From CBFFRJ01 sp051486985 (GTDB lineage: Bacteria; Pseudomonadota; Gammaproteobacteria; Enterobacterales; Enterobacteriaceae), in the NCBI RefSeq assembly GCF_051486985.1, contig NZ_JAHVDV010000004.1, positions 62,001-126,000 of the forward strand: a DNA stretch of 64,000 nucleotides, written 5' to 3'. The notes under the pieces were generated by a model. It saw only the letters and a list, made by a program, of their open reading frames with translations, did no database searches and was not told the origin of the DNA. Shown one piece after another: positions 1-8,176 of the stretch. How positions within the stretch are numbered: position 1 is the first letter of the stretch; every line of letters begins with the position of its first letter. The position numbers and the translations under genes were made by a program.

Positions 1-24
1 AGCGTCGTTACTGATCGTCATGTT

Positions 25-58
25 TATGCTATGCTGCGTACTCTTTAACGAGTACGCA
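25..58 (+). promoter_or_regulatory. trpR promoter and Trp repressor operator
   Basis: A near-perfect inverted repeat lies at 35-58 (left arm TGCGTACTCTTT, right arm AACGAGTACGCA, one mismatch) with the GTACT/AGTAC core of Trp operators. It starts 19 nt before the trpR start codon. A -10-like TATGCT at 25-30 abuts it. This is the autoregulatory arrangement known for trpR in enterics; repressor binding here is inferred from that. Confidence 0.85.
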
Positions 59-76
59 GCAAAATGGCGGAATATT

Positions 77-406
77 ATGACCCAACAATCACCCTATTCA
101 GCGGCCATGGCCGAACAACGCAACCAGGAATGGCTGCGCTTCGTTGAACTCGTCAGGCAATCTTATGAGAAGGATTTGCATCTCCCGCTGCTCAATTTAA
201 TGCTTACTCCCGATGAGCGTGAAGCGTTGGGGACGCGCGTGCGAATAATTGAAGAGCTGCTGCGCGGTGAGATGAGCCAGCGTGAGCTGAAAACAGAGTT
301 GGGTGCCGGTATCGCCACCATCACCCGTGGCTCCAACAGCCTGAAGTCGGCACCGGCCGACCTGCGGGTGTGGCTGGAAGAGATTTTACTGAACGCTCAG
401 CGATAG
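77..406 (+). CDS. trpR: Trp operon repressor TrpR
   Basis: Tryptophan-responsive DNA-binding repressor of trp, aroH, mtr and its own gene. The 109-residue product is the usual family length and is almost identical to enteric TrpR, including the PLLNLMLTPDEREALGTRVR segment and the helix-turn-helix near residues 68-92 (QRELKTELGAGIATITRGSN). A longer in-frame opening exists from position 20, but the ATG at 77 matches known TrpR N-termini and lies just downstream of the operator, whereas an upstream start would be inside the promoter. The gene is convergent with yjjX and their 3' ends overlap by 10 bp. Confidence 0.97.
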   Translation: MTQQSPYSAAMAEQRNQEWLRFVELVRQSYEKDLHLPLLNLMLTPDEREALGTRVRIIEELLRGEMSQRELKTELGAGIATITRGSNSLKSAPADLRVWLEEILLNAQR

Positions 407-912
407 ACCGCATTGTGAAAGGGGCTTAAGGCCAGAATCACCGCCTGGTGATAAACGCTGGCACGGGTGAGTTTACCGGCGGTGAATACCCCGATGGCCC
501 CCTCTTTACGACCAATTTCATCAATCCCGGTGAAGTGTGACATTGCCGGACCAAGGGCTTCACCCGCACGGACTTTTTCCAGAATGACCTCTGGCAGGGG
601 CAGGGTCGCCGAGCGTGCTTCGCCGCGCTGGTCGCCCTTCTCAATCACTACCCAGCTAAAGGTGCTACCTTCATCGATACCGGCCTCGATGGCGACCCAA
701 AACGTCGCATCGGGTCTGGCAAGACGTGCATTGTTTACCCGGTTGCGCGCACCCAGACGGGTCTCTTCATTACCGAGTGGCTGTTCCGGTACACCGCTAT
801 CAACGTCAACGGATTCAATTTCACAGGAATCTTCGCCGTAAATCTCATTAAAAGCGTGCAGAATCGCCCGAATTTTGGCGGGATTGGTGGTAGCTGCGAC
901 AACATGGTGCAT
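397..912 (-). CDS. yjjX: Inosine/xanthosine triphosphatase YjjX
   Basis: House-cleaning nucleotide phosphatase of the YjjX (NTPase, DUF84) family, which hydrolyses non-canonical ITP and XTP. The 171-residue product starts MHHVVAATTNPAKIRAI, the substrate-binding start typical of the family, and carries the conserved VAIEAGI stretch near the middle. Length matches family members. The ATG at 912 is the natural start. Its stop codon lies inside the end of trpR, so there is no room for a terminator between the two convergent genes. Confidence 0.94.
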   Translation of the reverse strand: MHHVVAATTNPAKIRAILHAFNEIYGEDSCEIESVDVDSGVPEQPLGNEETRLGARNRVNNARLARPDATFWVAIEAGIDEGSTFSWVVIEKGDQRGEARSATLPLPEVILEKVRAGEALGPAMSHFTGIDEIGRKEGAIGVFTAGKLTRASVYHQAVILALSPFHNAVYR

Positions 913-1009
913 AATCTATTATTGGCAACCCGGAATGAGATGCGTTCTTCATGGCGGGATAGCCGTCCTCTTATAAAAAATTTCATCGCAGTATAATGGA
1001 TAAAAAAGC

Positions 1010-1657
1010 ATGTTACAGGTATACCTTGTTCGCCACGGTGAAACGCAGTGGAACGCCGAGCGTCGTATTCAAGGCCAGTCAGACAGTCCGTTAACCGAGA
1101 AAGGAGAGCAGCAGGCATGGCAGGTTGCTGAGCGCGCCAAAGCGCTGGGCATCACGCATATTATTGCCAGCGATCTTGGACGGACGCGTCGCACGGCTGA
1201 AATCATTGCGGAATTATGTGGATGCGAGATAACCCTTGATTCCCGTCTGCGTGAGCTGGATATGGGCGTTCTTGAAACACGTCGTATCGAATCCCTGACG
1301 GAAGAAGAAGAGGGCTGGCGCCGGACGCTGGTCAATGGCACCGAGGGTGGGCGTATTCCCGAGGGGGAATCCATGCAGGAGCTGGGCGACCGGATGCACG
1401 CGGCGCTGGCGGCCTGTCTCGATCTGCCGCAGGGTAGCCGCCCGCTTATTGTCAGTCATGGCATGGCGCTGGGCTGCCTGGTCAGTACCATTCTTGGTCT
1501 GCCTGCTTATGCGGAACGCCGTCTGCGGTTGCGTAACTGCTCTATCTCCCGAATCGACTATCAGGACAGTGCATGGCTGGCTTCAGGCTGGGTCGTGGAG
1601 ACAGCAGGGGACGTGTCACATCTGGACGCCCCTGCGTTAGATGAATTGCAGCGTTAA
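1010..1657 (+). CDS. gpmB: Phosphoglycerate mutase-like histidine phosphatase GpmB (YtjC)
   Basis: Histidine phosphatase superfamily protein of 215 residues, usual for GpmB. The catalytic RHGE motif is at residues 8-11 (LVRHGETQWN) and the second catalytic histidine is in VSHGMALG near residue 150. Annotated by homology as a phosphoglycerate mutase-like protein; actual mutase activity of this subfamily is doubtful and a phosphatase role is more likely. The stop codon shares the TTAA at 1654-1657 with the stop of rob on the other strand. Confidence 0.93.
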   Translation: MLQVYLVRHGETQWNAERRIQGQSDSPLTEKGEQQAWQVAERAKALGITHIIASDLGRTRRTAEIIAELCGCEITLDSRLRELDMGVLETRRIESLTEEEEGWRRTLVNGTEGGRIPEGESMQELGDRMHAALAACLDLPQGSRPLIVSHGMALGCLVSTILGLPAYAERRLRLRNCSISRIDYQDSAWLASGWVVETAGDVSHLDAPALDELQR

Positions 1658-2520
1658 CGCCGGACCGGCACTAAATATTCGCAGCGAATATGACGTGGCT
1701 CTTCGGAGCGTGCGTCATCCTGCGGATAGAAGCGTTCAATATCCTGGCCTTTACGGCGGGTCAGATTGAGCATGGGCATGCAGGTGCCGTATACGGTCAG
1801 GATAAACTCCTGTATACCGCTCGCCAGGCCGTCGTAGGAGAACATCACGTAGTCGCCGCCTTCCAGCAGCACGGGATGGGCGTTATGTATATGCCCGTTC
1901 GCAATCTCTGGTGTCAGTGCCGTGGTGTAAAAAACTTCCTGCTCATCATCTTTCTCCAGGCTCGGACGCGGTTCATGCAACCCGTACATCTCCGCAGGAA
2001 CTGAAGGCGCGTTAGCCAAAAATTCACGCCAGAACTGAATGCGCATCTGATGACGGAAATCGGAAATCTCTTCCAGAGAGCAGGTGTAGCTTTGGGTTAC
2101 CCCGACCAGTTGGGTCGGAGGAAGCGTCACAAACTCGTGTTTCGGCATGGCGAATTCGCCTAAACGCATGGGTGGGCGGATGCCAAACGCGCTCCAGTCA
2201 GGCGAACGGCGGTAGAGTGCGGGAGTCTGTGAAAATTGCTTTTTAAAAGCGCGGGTAAAGGTTTGCTGCGAATCAAACCGATATTGCAGCGCGATATCCA
2301 GAATAGGACGCGAGGTCAGACGCAGCGCGACAGCGGATTTAGACAAGCGACGGGCACGAATGTAGGCGCCGATAGCATGGCCCGTCACGTCTTTGAACAT
2401 CCTTTGCAGATGCCACTTGGAATAACCTGCTTTTGCCGCCACATTGTCCAGTGATAACGGCTGATCGAGATGGCCTTCAAGCCATGCAAGTAGATCGCGA
2501 ATAATACCAGCCTGATCCAT
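1654..2520 (-). CDS. rob: Right-origin-binding AraC/XylS-type activator Rob
   Basis: Transcription activator of the mar/sox/rob regulon (efflux, solvent and antibiotic tolerance). The 288-residue protein has an N-terminal double helix-turn-helix (first around SLDNVAAKAGYSKWHLQRMF, residues 23-42) and a C-terminal GyrI-like effector-binding domain, from roughly residue 125 to the end. I chose the ATG at 2520, giving MDQAGIIRDLLAWLE as in known Rob and preceded by AGAGGA; an upstream in-frame ATG at 2640 would add 40 residues absent from the family. Monocistronic and convergent with gpmB. Confidence 0.96.
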   Translation of the reverse strand: MDQAGIIRDLLAWLEGHLDQPLSLDNVAAKAGYSKWHLQRMFKDVTGHAIGAYIRARRLSKSAVALRLTSRPILDIALQYRFDSQQTFTRAFKKQFSQTPALYRRSPDWSAFGIRPPMRLGEFAMPKHEFVTLPPTQLVGVTQSYTCSLEEISDFRHQMRIQFWREFLANAPSVPAEMYGLHEPRPSLEKDDEQEVFYTTALTPEIANGHIHNAHPVLLEGGDYVMFSYDGLASGIQEFILTVYGTCMPMLNLTRRKGQDIERFYPQDDARSEEPRHIRCEYLVPVRR

Positions 2521-2728
2521 ATCTATCCTCTTCCATAAAACGGCGAACGCCTGATACAAGGATGGGATAATATCATCGTTTGTTGTTTTAGCATTCAGTG
2601 TTTTTTTTGCGCATAAATGCGCATTGTCTCTGATTTTCATGGTGATTTTTGTAAATTAGTGATCTATAAACGTTTTCGCCTACGGCTATGAATAGTTGCT
2701 CAACGTTATATTCAGAAATGGTAACAAT

Positions 2729-3199
2729 ATGAAATATACAAGCCTCATCCTTTCCTCATTACTGCTGCTGAGTGCGGCCGCACAGGCAGAACAGATTGGC
2801 TCCGTGGACACCGTTTTTAAAATGTTTGGTCCGGACCATAAAATCGTTGTGGAAGCCTTTGACGACCCGGATGTTAAAAACGTGACCTGCTATATCAGCA
2901 GAGCAAAAACCGGTGGTATTAAAGGCGGGCTGGGCCTGGCGGAAGATACCTCCGATGCCGCCATTTCCTGCCAGCAGGTAGGGCCGATTGAGGTCAGCGA
3001 TAAAATCAAACAGGGGAAAGCGCAGGGGGATGTCGTCTTCCAGAAACGCACGTCGCTGGTGTTTAAGAAGCTACAGGTCGTTCGCTTTTACGATGCTAAA
3101 CGCAACGCGCTCATCTATCTGACCTACTCCGACAAAGTCGTGGAAGGGTCGCCGAAGAACGCGCTGAGCGCCGTGCCGATCATGCCCTGGGGCAAATAA
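2729..3199 (+). CDS. creA: CreA, secreted protein of unknown function
   Basis: First gene of the creABCD cluster. The 156-residue product begins with a clear Sec signal peptide (MKYTSLILSSLLLLSAAAQA, cleavage expected after AQA), followed by the conserved CreA domain with FDDPDVKNVTCYISRAKTGG and two cysteines that could form a disulfide. Function is unknown. The ATG at 2729 is chosen because it starts the signal peptide; an earlier in-frame ATG at 2696 would add 11 polar residues. The stop is 11 bp before creB, so cotranscription is likely. Confidence 0.93.
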   Translation: MKYTSLILSSLLLLSAAAQAEQIGSVDTVFKMFGPDHKIVVEAFDDPDVKNVTCYISRAKTGGIKGGLGLAEDTSDAAISCQQVGPIEVSDKIKQGKAQGDVVFQKRTSLVFKKLQVVRFYDAKRNALIYLTYSDKVVEGSPKNALSAVPIMPWGK

Positions 3200-3210
3200 G
3201 GGGACCAGGC

Positions 3211-3900
3211 ATGTCACAACCGCAAATCTGGCTGGTTGAAGACGAAGTAAGCATCGCCGATACGCTGATTTACATGCTGCGCCAGGATGGTTTTGATGTT
3301 CGTGCTTTCGAACGCGGATTGCCCGTTCTGGATGCGGCCAACCGGCAACTGCCCGATCTGGCTATTCTGGATGTTGGATTACCGGATATCAGCGGGTTTG
3401 AGCTTTGCCGACGGCTGCTGACCGTTGCGCCCGGCCTGCCCGTGCTTTTTTTGACGGCCCGTAGCGATGAAATCGATAAGCTGCTGGGACTAGAAATGGG
3501 GGCAGATGATTACATCGCTAAGCCCTTCTCGCCCAGAGAGGTCTGTGCCCGGGTTCGCACCGTACTGCGGCGTTTTCAGAAAGCGGCAAGCCCGTCCACA
3601 ACGGTACGTGTCGGTCAGTTTGAGCTTGATGAACCTGCTGCGCTGGTCCGCTGGTGTGGGGAAACGCTCCCCCTGACGCGCTATGAATTCTTACTGTTGA
3701 AAACGCTGTTACATGCGCCGGGGCGGATCTTTTCACGCCAGCAGCTCATGGATCTTGTCTGGTCTGATGCCCAGGAGAGTTTTGATCGGACGGTTGATAC
3801 CCACATCAAGACGCTGCGCGCCAAATTGCGGGCAGTCAATGCGGAGGTTTCACCCATCAATACCCATCGCGGTATGGGCTACAGCCTGGGGAGCCGCTAA
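3211..3900 (+). CDS. creB: Two-component response regulator CreB
   Basis: OmpR/PhoB-type response regulator of the carbon-source-responsive CreBC system. The 229-residue protein has a receiver domain (acidic pocket VEDE, phospho-acceptor Asp54 in ILDVGLPD, conserved Lys in YIAKPFSP) and a C-terminal winged helix ending in HRGMGYSL. It binds direct repeats called cre tags, one of which is visible before creD. The start ATG at 3211 is preceded by AAGGGG. Its stop overlaps the creC start by one base (TAATG), so the pair is translationally coupled. Confidence 0.96.
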   Translation: MSQPQIWLVEDEVSIADTLIYMLRQDGFDVRAFERGLPVLDAANRQLPDLAILDVGLPDISGFELCRRLLTVAPGLPVLFLTARSDEIDKLLGLEMGADDYIAKPFSPREVCARVRTVLRRFQKAASPSTTVRVGQFELDEPAALVRWCGETLPLTRYEFLLLKTLLHAPGRIFSRQQLMDLVWSDAQESFDRTVDTHIKTLRAKLRAVNAEVSPINTHRGMGYSLGSR

Positions 3901-5324
3901 TGCGTATAGGCATGCGGCTGTTGCTGGGGTATTTCCTGATTGTTGCCGTTGCCGCATGGTTCGTGTTGTCGATCTTCGTGCAGGAGATAAAACCTGGCGT
4001 GCGTCGCGCAACGGAGGGGACGCTGATTGATACCGCCACGCTGCTGGCGGAGCTGGCGCGAACGGACTTACTCTCCGGTCAGCCGCAAAACGGGCAGCTC
4101 GCTCAGGCTTTCGCTTCGCTTTCAACCCATGCTTTCCGGGCCGATATCAGCGGTATCCGTAAAGTTCGTAACGAGTATCACGTTTACATGACTGATGCTT
4201 CCGGCACGGTGGTGTTTGACTCTGCAGGAAAAGCGCTGGGGAAGGATTATTCGCGCTGGAATGACGTCTGGCTCACCCTACGCGGGAAATACGGCGCACG
4301 TAGCACCCCTTCCAACGCTGACGATCCGGAAAGTACCGTCATGTACGTGGCGGCACCGATAACCGTCAGGGGAAATATTATCGGTGTCGTCAGCGTAGGT
4401 AAACCTAACAGCGCGATTGCGCCGGTTATTAAGCGCAGCGAGCGGCGCATCCTCTGGGCAAGCGCCGCGCTACTCGGTATTGCGCTGATGATTGGCTTCG
4501 GGATTGCGCTATGGATCAACCGTTCCATCAGCACACTGACGCGCTATGCTGATGCCGTCACCGAGAAGACACCACTACCGCTGCCGTCGCTTGGCAGCAG
4601 CGAGCTACGCAAACTCGCGCAGGCGCTGGAAAGCATGCGCCAGAAGCTTGAGGGTAAGAATTACATTGAGCACTACGTGCATGCACTGACCCATGAGTTA
4701 AAAAGTCCGTTGGCCGCCATTCGCGGTGCGGCAGAGATCCTTCGTGAAGGCCCGCCACCTGAAGTCGTTAACCATTTCACGGGGAATATTCTCGCGCAAA
4801 ATGCCCGCATGCAGGATCTGGTTGAAAAACTCCTTTCCCAGGCGAAGCTGGAAAACCGCCAGGAGATTGCGCCCTCGCAGGTTGAACTGAGTGAGTTGTT
4901 CGCACAGCTTGCCAATGAACGCAGCGCCATTCTGGCACGCAAGGGACTGACGCTTGAATGCCAGGCGCAACAGGTTATCGCGACGGCGGATCGCGCGCTG
5001 ATAAGCCAGGCGCTTGGTAATCTGCTGGATAACGCTATCGACTTTACGCCGGAAAAGGGGGCAATTTACCTGCACGCCAACGATGAAGAGGGCTTTACGG
5101 TGATCACCGTTTCCGATAACGGACAAGGGATCCCGGATTATGCGCTTGAACGTATCTTCGAGCGTTTTTACTCACTCCCCCGCGAAGACGGCCACAAGAG
5201 CAGCGGTCTGGGCCTGGCATTTGTTCAGGAGGTGGCCCGTCTGCACCAGGGAAGCATCCGGATAAGCAATCGCCCTGAAGGGGGCGTCGAGGCGCGTCTG
5301 GCACTTCACCGTCACTTCACATAG
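3900..5324 (+). CDS. creC: Sensor histidine kinase CreC
   Basis: Membrane sensor kinase partner of CreB. The 474-residue protein shows a first membrane helix at about residues 6-27, a periplasmic part, a second helix at about 184-206, a HAMP-like linker, the H-box LTHELKSP with phospho-acceptor His265, an N-box (LGNLLDNAIDF), and ATP-lid motifs VSDNGQGIP and SSGLGLAF. Length and order match enteric CreC. The last 20 bases of the gene contain the direct repeat read by CreB upstream of creD. Confidence 0.96.
   Translation: MRIGMRLLLGYFLIVAVAAWFVLSIFVQEIKPGVRRATEGTLIDTATLLAELARTDLLSGQPQNGQLAQAFASLSTHAFRADISGIRKVRNEYHVYMTDASGTVVFDSAGKALGKDYSRWNDVWLTLRGKYGARSTPSNADDPESTVMYVAAPITVRGNIIGVVSVGKPNSAIAPVIKRSERRILWASAALLGIALMIGFGIALWINRSISTLTRYADAVTEKTPLPLPSLGSSELRKLAQALESMRQKLEGKNYIEHYVHALTHELKSPLAAIRGAAEILREGPPPEVVNHFTGNILAQNARMQDLVEKLLSQAKLENRQEIAPSQVELSELFAQLANERSAILARKGLTLECQAQQVIATADRALISQALGNLLDNAIDFTPEKGAIYLHANDEEGFTVITVSDNGQGIPDYALERIFERFYSLPREDGHKSSGLGLAFVQEVARLHQGSIRISNRPEGGVEARLALHRHFT
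5305..5320 (+). promoter_or_regulatory. CreB binding direct repeat (cre tag) of creD
   Basis: Exact TTCAC-N6-TTCAC (5305-5309 and 5316-5320, spacer CGTCAC), which is the established recognition sequence of CreB. It sits within the 3' end of creC, about 60 bp before the creD start, so creD probably has its own CreB-activated promoter. Confidence 0.85.
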
Positions 5325-5380
5325 CTTCAAACTCTCCCCACATAACCCCTTTATTGTGCAGGCACGACAAAGGAGGGGTT

Positions 5381-6760
5381 ATGTTTAAATCACCATTATT
5401 CTGGAAAGTTTTTACCCTGGTAGGGTGTATTGCGTTGCTGCTGGTACCACTCATGATGGTTAGCAATCTGGTGAAAGAGCGCAGCGATTATCGTGATGAG
5501 GTCGCTGATGTTCTGCGACAGAGCAGCGCGGGTTCGCAAAAGCTGATTGGGCCGCTGATTGCAGTGCCAGTGACCGAAATCACGACGGTGCTGGAGTCCA
5601 CCGGCGACGAGCCACCTAAAGAGATCCGTCGAAGTAAAAGTTTCATTCGCTACTGGCTACCTGAATCACTGATGATAGAAGCTAAGCAACAGGTTGAATC
5701 ACGACAAATCGGTATTTACGACGGCCAGGTCTGGCATGGCGATATCTCGCTTAAAGCGCAATTCGATCCAAAGCGCCTTGGGCTGGAAGCGAGCGAAAAC
5801 CTGAAAATAGGTGAACCTTTTGTGGTTCTGGCGTTGAGTGATGCCCGTGGTATTGGCCAGGTTCAGACCATGAAAATCAACGGTGAGACGCTTACCGTTG
5901 AGCCCGGTTCTGGCCTGGTGAGTAACATGCAGGGATTGCATGCGCCTTTGGGCTCAGTAGAGATAAGCCGCAACCCCCTCATGCTTGACATGTCATTTAG
6001 CCTGAATGGCACGGGGGCGCTCTCCGTGGTGCCTGTCGGGCGTAACAGCGAACTGACGCTGTTAAGCGACTGGCCTCACCCCCGTTTTACCGGGGATTTC
6101 CTGCCTACAAAACGTGAAGTCTCCGCCAGTGGATTTCAGGCGCACTGGCAAAGTACCTGGTTTGCCAACAACATAGACAGCAAAGTTCGCGATATGCTGA
6201 GCCTGAGTGAAGGCAATGAAGGCCGACTGCCTGCATTTAGCGTCAATATCACTACCCCGGCAGATCAGTATCAGCTTACCGACAGAGCCATAAAGTATGC
6301 CATTTTACTTATCGCCCTGATTTTTGCCGCTTTCTTTGTGTTTGAAAGTCTCACGGCCCGGCAGATGCACCCTATGGAGTACCTGTTGGTAGGGCTATCG
6401 CTGGTGATGTTTTATCTGGTGCTCCTGGCGCTGTCTGAGCATATTGGTTTCACCCCGGCGTGGATAACTGCGAGCCTGCTCGGCGGCTTTATTAATGGAT
6501 TTTATCTGCAGGGCGTGATGAAAACCTGGCGTGCAAGTCTGCCTTTCACCGGCGCATTACTGACGTTATATGGGGTGATGTGGTGTCTGTTGAATTCTGA
6601 AGACAGTGCCTTACTGCTCGGGACCGGGGTGCTGTTTGTGGCGCTGAGTGCGATGATGATCCTGACGCGCCGGTTTGACTGGTATTCAATTTCTATGGTT
6701 CGTAAATCATCTGTTGCCAGGAGTGAACCGACGGATGAGGGAATGCGGCTGTGGAAGTAG
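5381..6760 (+). CDS. creD: Inner membrane protein CreD
   Basis: Main output gene of the CreBC regulon; affects envelope integrity and, in some enterics and Aeromonas, beta-lactam response. Biochemical activity unknown. The 459-residue protein has an N-terminal membrane anchor (about residues 10-27), a large periplasmic domain to about 300, then a cluster of five or so membrane helices. The ATG at 5381, preceded by AGGAGG at 5371-5376, gives MFKSPLFWKVF as in the family; an upstream in-frame start at 5354 has no ribosome site. It faces arcA across a bidirectional terminator. Confidence 0.95.
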   Translation: MFKSPLFWKVFTLVGCIALLLVPLMMVSNLVKERSDYRDEVADVLRQSSAGSQKLIGPLIAVPVTEITTVLESTGDEPPKEIRRSKSFIRYWLPESLMIEAKQQVESRQIGIYDGQVWHGDISLKAQFDPKRLGLEASENLKIGEPFVVLALSDARGIGQVQTMKINGETLTVEPGSGLVSNMQGLHAPLGSVEISRNPLMLDMSFSLNGTGALSVVPVGRNSELTLLSDWPHPRFTGDFLPTKREVSASGFQAHWQSTWFANNIDSKVRDMLSLSEGNEGRLPAFSVNITTPADQYQLTDRAIKYAILLIALIFAAFFVFESLTARQMHPMEYLLVGLSLVMFYLVLLALSEHIGFTPAWITASLLGGFINGFYLQGVMKTWRASLPFTGALLTLYGVMWCLLNSEDSALLLGTGVLFVALSAMMILTRRFDWYSISMVRKSSVARSEPTDEGMRLWK

Positions 6761-6784
6761 GGAACGGGAAAAGGTTGTGATAAA

Positions 6785-6810
6785 AAAAGCGGCGCTTAGC
6801 GCCGCTTTTT
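6785..6810. terminator. Bidirectional terminator between creD and arcA
   Basis: GC-rich stem (GCGGCGC 6789-6795, GCGCCGC 6799-6805, loop TTA) flanked by an A-run on the left and a T-run on the right, so it can stop transcripts from both sides. Confidence 0.9.
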
Positions 6811-6825
6811 GTTGAACCGGGGAGA

Positions 6826-7542
6826 CTATTCCTGCAAATCACCACAGAAACGGTAACCTTCGCCATGAATGGTGGCGATGATTTCAGGGGTGTCAGGCGT
6901 GGATTCGAAATGTTTACGAATACGACGGATAGTGACATCCACGGTGCGATCGTGTGGTTTAAGCTCACGACCGGTCATTTTTTTCAGCAGTTCCGCACGG
7001 GACTGAATTTTCCCCGGGTTTTCGCAGAAGTGCAGCATCGCGCGGAATTCACTACGCGGCAGCTTATACTGCTCACCATTCGGGCTAACCAGCGAGCGGC
7101 TATTGATATCCAGCTCCCAGCCATTGAATTTGTAGCTGTCAACGCTGCGACGCTCTTCGCTGATAGTACCCAGATTCATGGTACGAGACAGCAGGTTGCG
7201 TGCGCGGATGGTCAGTTCACGTGGGTTGAACGGTTTAGTGATATAGTCGTCAGCACCAATTTCGAGGCCAAGGATTTTGTCGACTTCATTATCACGACCG
7301 GTCAGGAACATCAGCGCGACATTGGCCTGCTCGCGCAGCTCACGGGCTAACAACAGACCGTTCTTACCAGGCAGGTTGATATCCATGATCACGAGGTTGA
7401 TGTCATTTTCAGACAGGATCTGATGCATTTCCGCGCCATCGGTCGCTTCGAATACATCGTAACCTTCTGCTTCGAAAATACTTTTTAACGTGTTGCGTGT
7501 TACCAACTCGTCTTCAACGATAAGAATGTGCGGGGTCTGCAT
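6826..7542 (-). CDS. arcA: Aerobic respiration control response regulator ArcA
   Basis: Response regulator of the ArcB-ArcA redox system that represses aerobic metabolism genes under low oxygen. The 238-residue sequence is almost identical to enteric ArcA: receiver domain with phospho-acceptor Asp54 (VIMDINLPG), conserved Lys in YITKPFNP, and a winged-helix output domain ending in IHGEGYRF. The gene has a long upstream region holding a candidate FNR box at 7820-7833, agreeing with known FNR activation of arcA, and its leader region overlaps yjjY on the opposite strand. Confidence 0.98.
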   Translation of the reverse strand: MQTPHILIVEDELVTRNTLKSIFEAEGYDVFEATDGAEMHQILSENDINLVIMDINLPGKNGLLLARELREQANVALMFLTGRDNEVDKILGLEIGADDYITKPFNPRELTIRARNLLSRTMNLGTISEERRSVDSYKFNGWELDINSRSLVSPNGEQYKLPRSEFRAMLHFCENPGKIQSRAELLKKMTGRELKPHDRTVDVTIRRIRKHFESTPDTPEIIATIHGEGYRFCGDLQE

Positions 7543-7637
7543 GTTTGCTACCTAAATTGCCAACTAAATCGAAACAGGAAGTACAAAAGTCCCTGACCTG
7601 CCTGATGCATGTCGAAAATTAACATGATCGGCTAAAC

Positions 7638-7778
7638 ATGACTAAAGTACGTAATTGCGTTCTTGATGCACTTTCCATCAACGTCAACAACATCATTAGC
7701 TTGGTCGTGGGTACTTTCCCTCTGGACCCGACAGCGTCAAAAACGGCTGTCATCCTAACCATTTTAACAGCAACATAA
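7638..7778 (+). CDS. yjjY: Microprotein YjjY
   Basis: A 46-codon reading frame starting MTKVRNCVLDALSINV and ending ILTILTAT. I recognise this as YjjY, an uncharacterised small protein annotated at the same place (between arcA and yjtD) in E. coli. The reading frame is intact and nearly identical in sequence, which argues for constraint. No clear ribosome binding site stands before the ATG (GCTAAAC), so the conservation might partly reflect the arcA leader encoded on the other strand. The composition (valine/isoleucine/threonine-rich, one cysteine) gives no functional clue. Confidence 0.6.
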   Translation: MTKVRNCVLDALSINVNNIISLVVGTFPLDPTASKTAVILTILTAT

Positions 7779-8176
7779 CAGGCTAAGACTCAAGGGACAC
7801 CCAATAAAACTACGCTTCGTTGACATATATCAAGTTCAATTGTAGCACGTTAACACTTTGGTGAAATCTCTGTATCTTAATGTTAGCGTTTTTCACAATA
7901 TTTCAATAAACCAACGAGTTGCGAATATTAATTCATAAATATGGTGAATCCAACAGCAGATTCCCATTACTTATCAAAATGCCATGAATAAACATAGGGA
8001 TAAGCCTGTTATATTAACATTCTGAGCAGTAGTTTCACCCTTCAACAGTTTAGCTTCTTTTAACCGTTGGCAGGGTGAAATACAGTAATTTCTGTTACAT
8101 AATTGTAAATTCTCACCGCGAAATATGTCCGTGGTGACGATATTTTCTCCATTAAACGATCAAGAAGAGAACGAAA
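7779..8176. other. arcA upstream control region without genes
   Basis: AT-rich 398-bp stretch between yjjY and yjtD with no credible gene. It holds the candidate FNR box and should contain the arcA promoters (leftward) and the yjtD promoter (rightward). Confidence 0.6.
7820..7833. promoter_or_regulatory. Candidate FNR box upstream of arcA
   Basis: TTGAC-ATAT-ATCAA differs from the FNR consensus TTGAT-N4-ATCAA by one base. It lies about 280 bp before the arcA start codon, consistent with a long arcA leader and with the known anaerobic activation of arcA by FNR. Confidence 0.7.
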
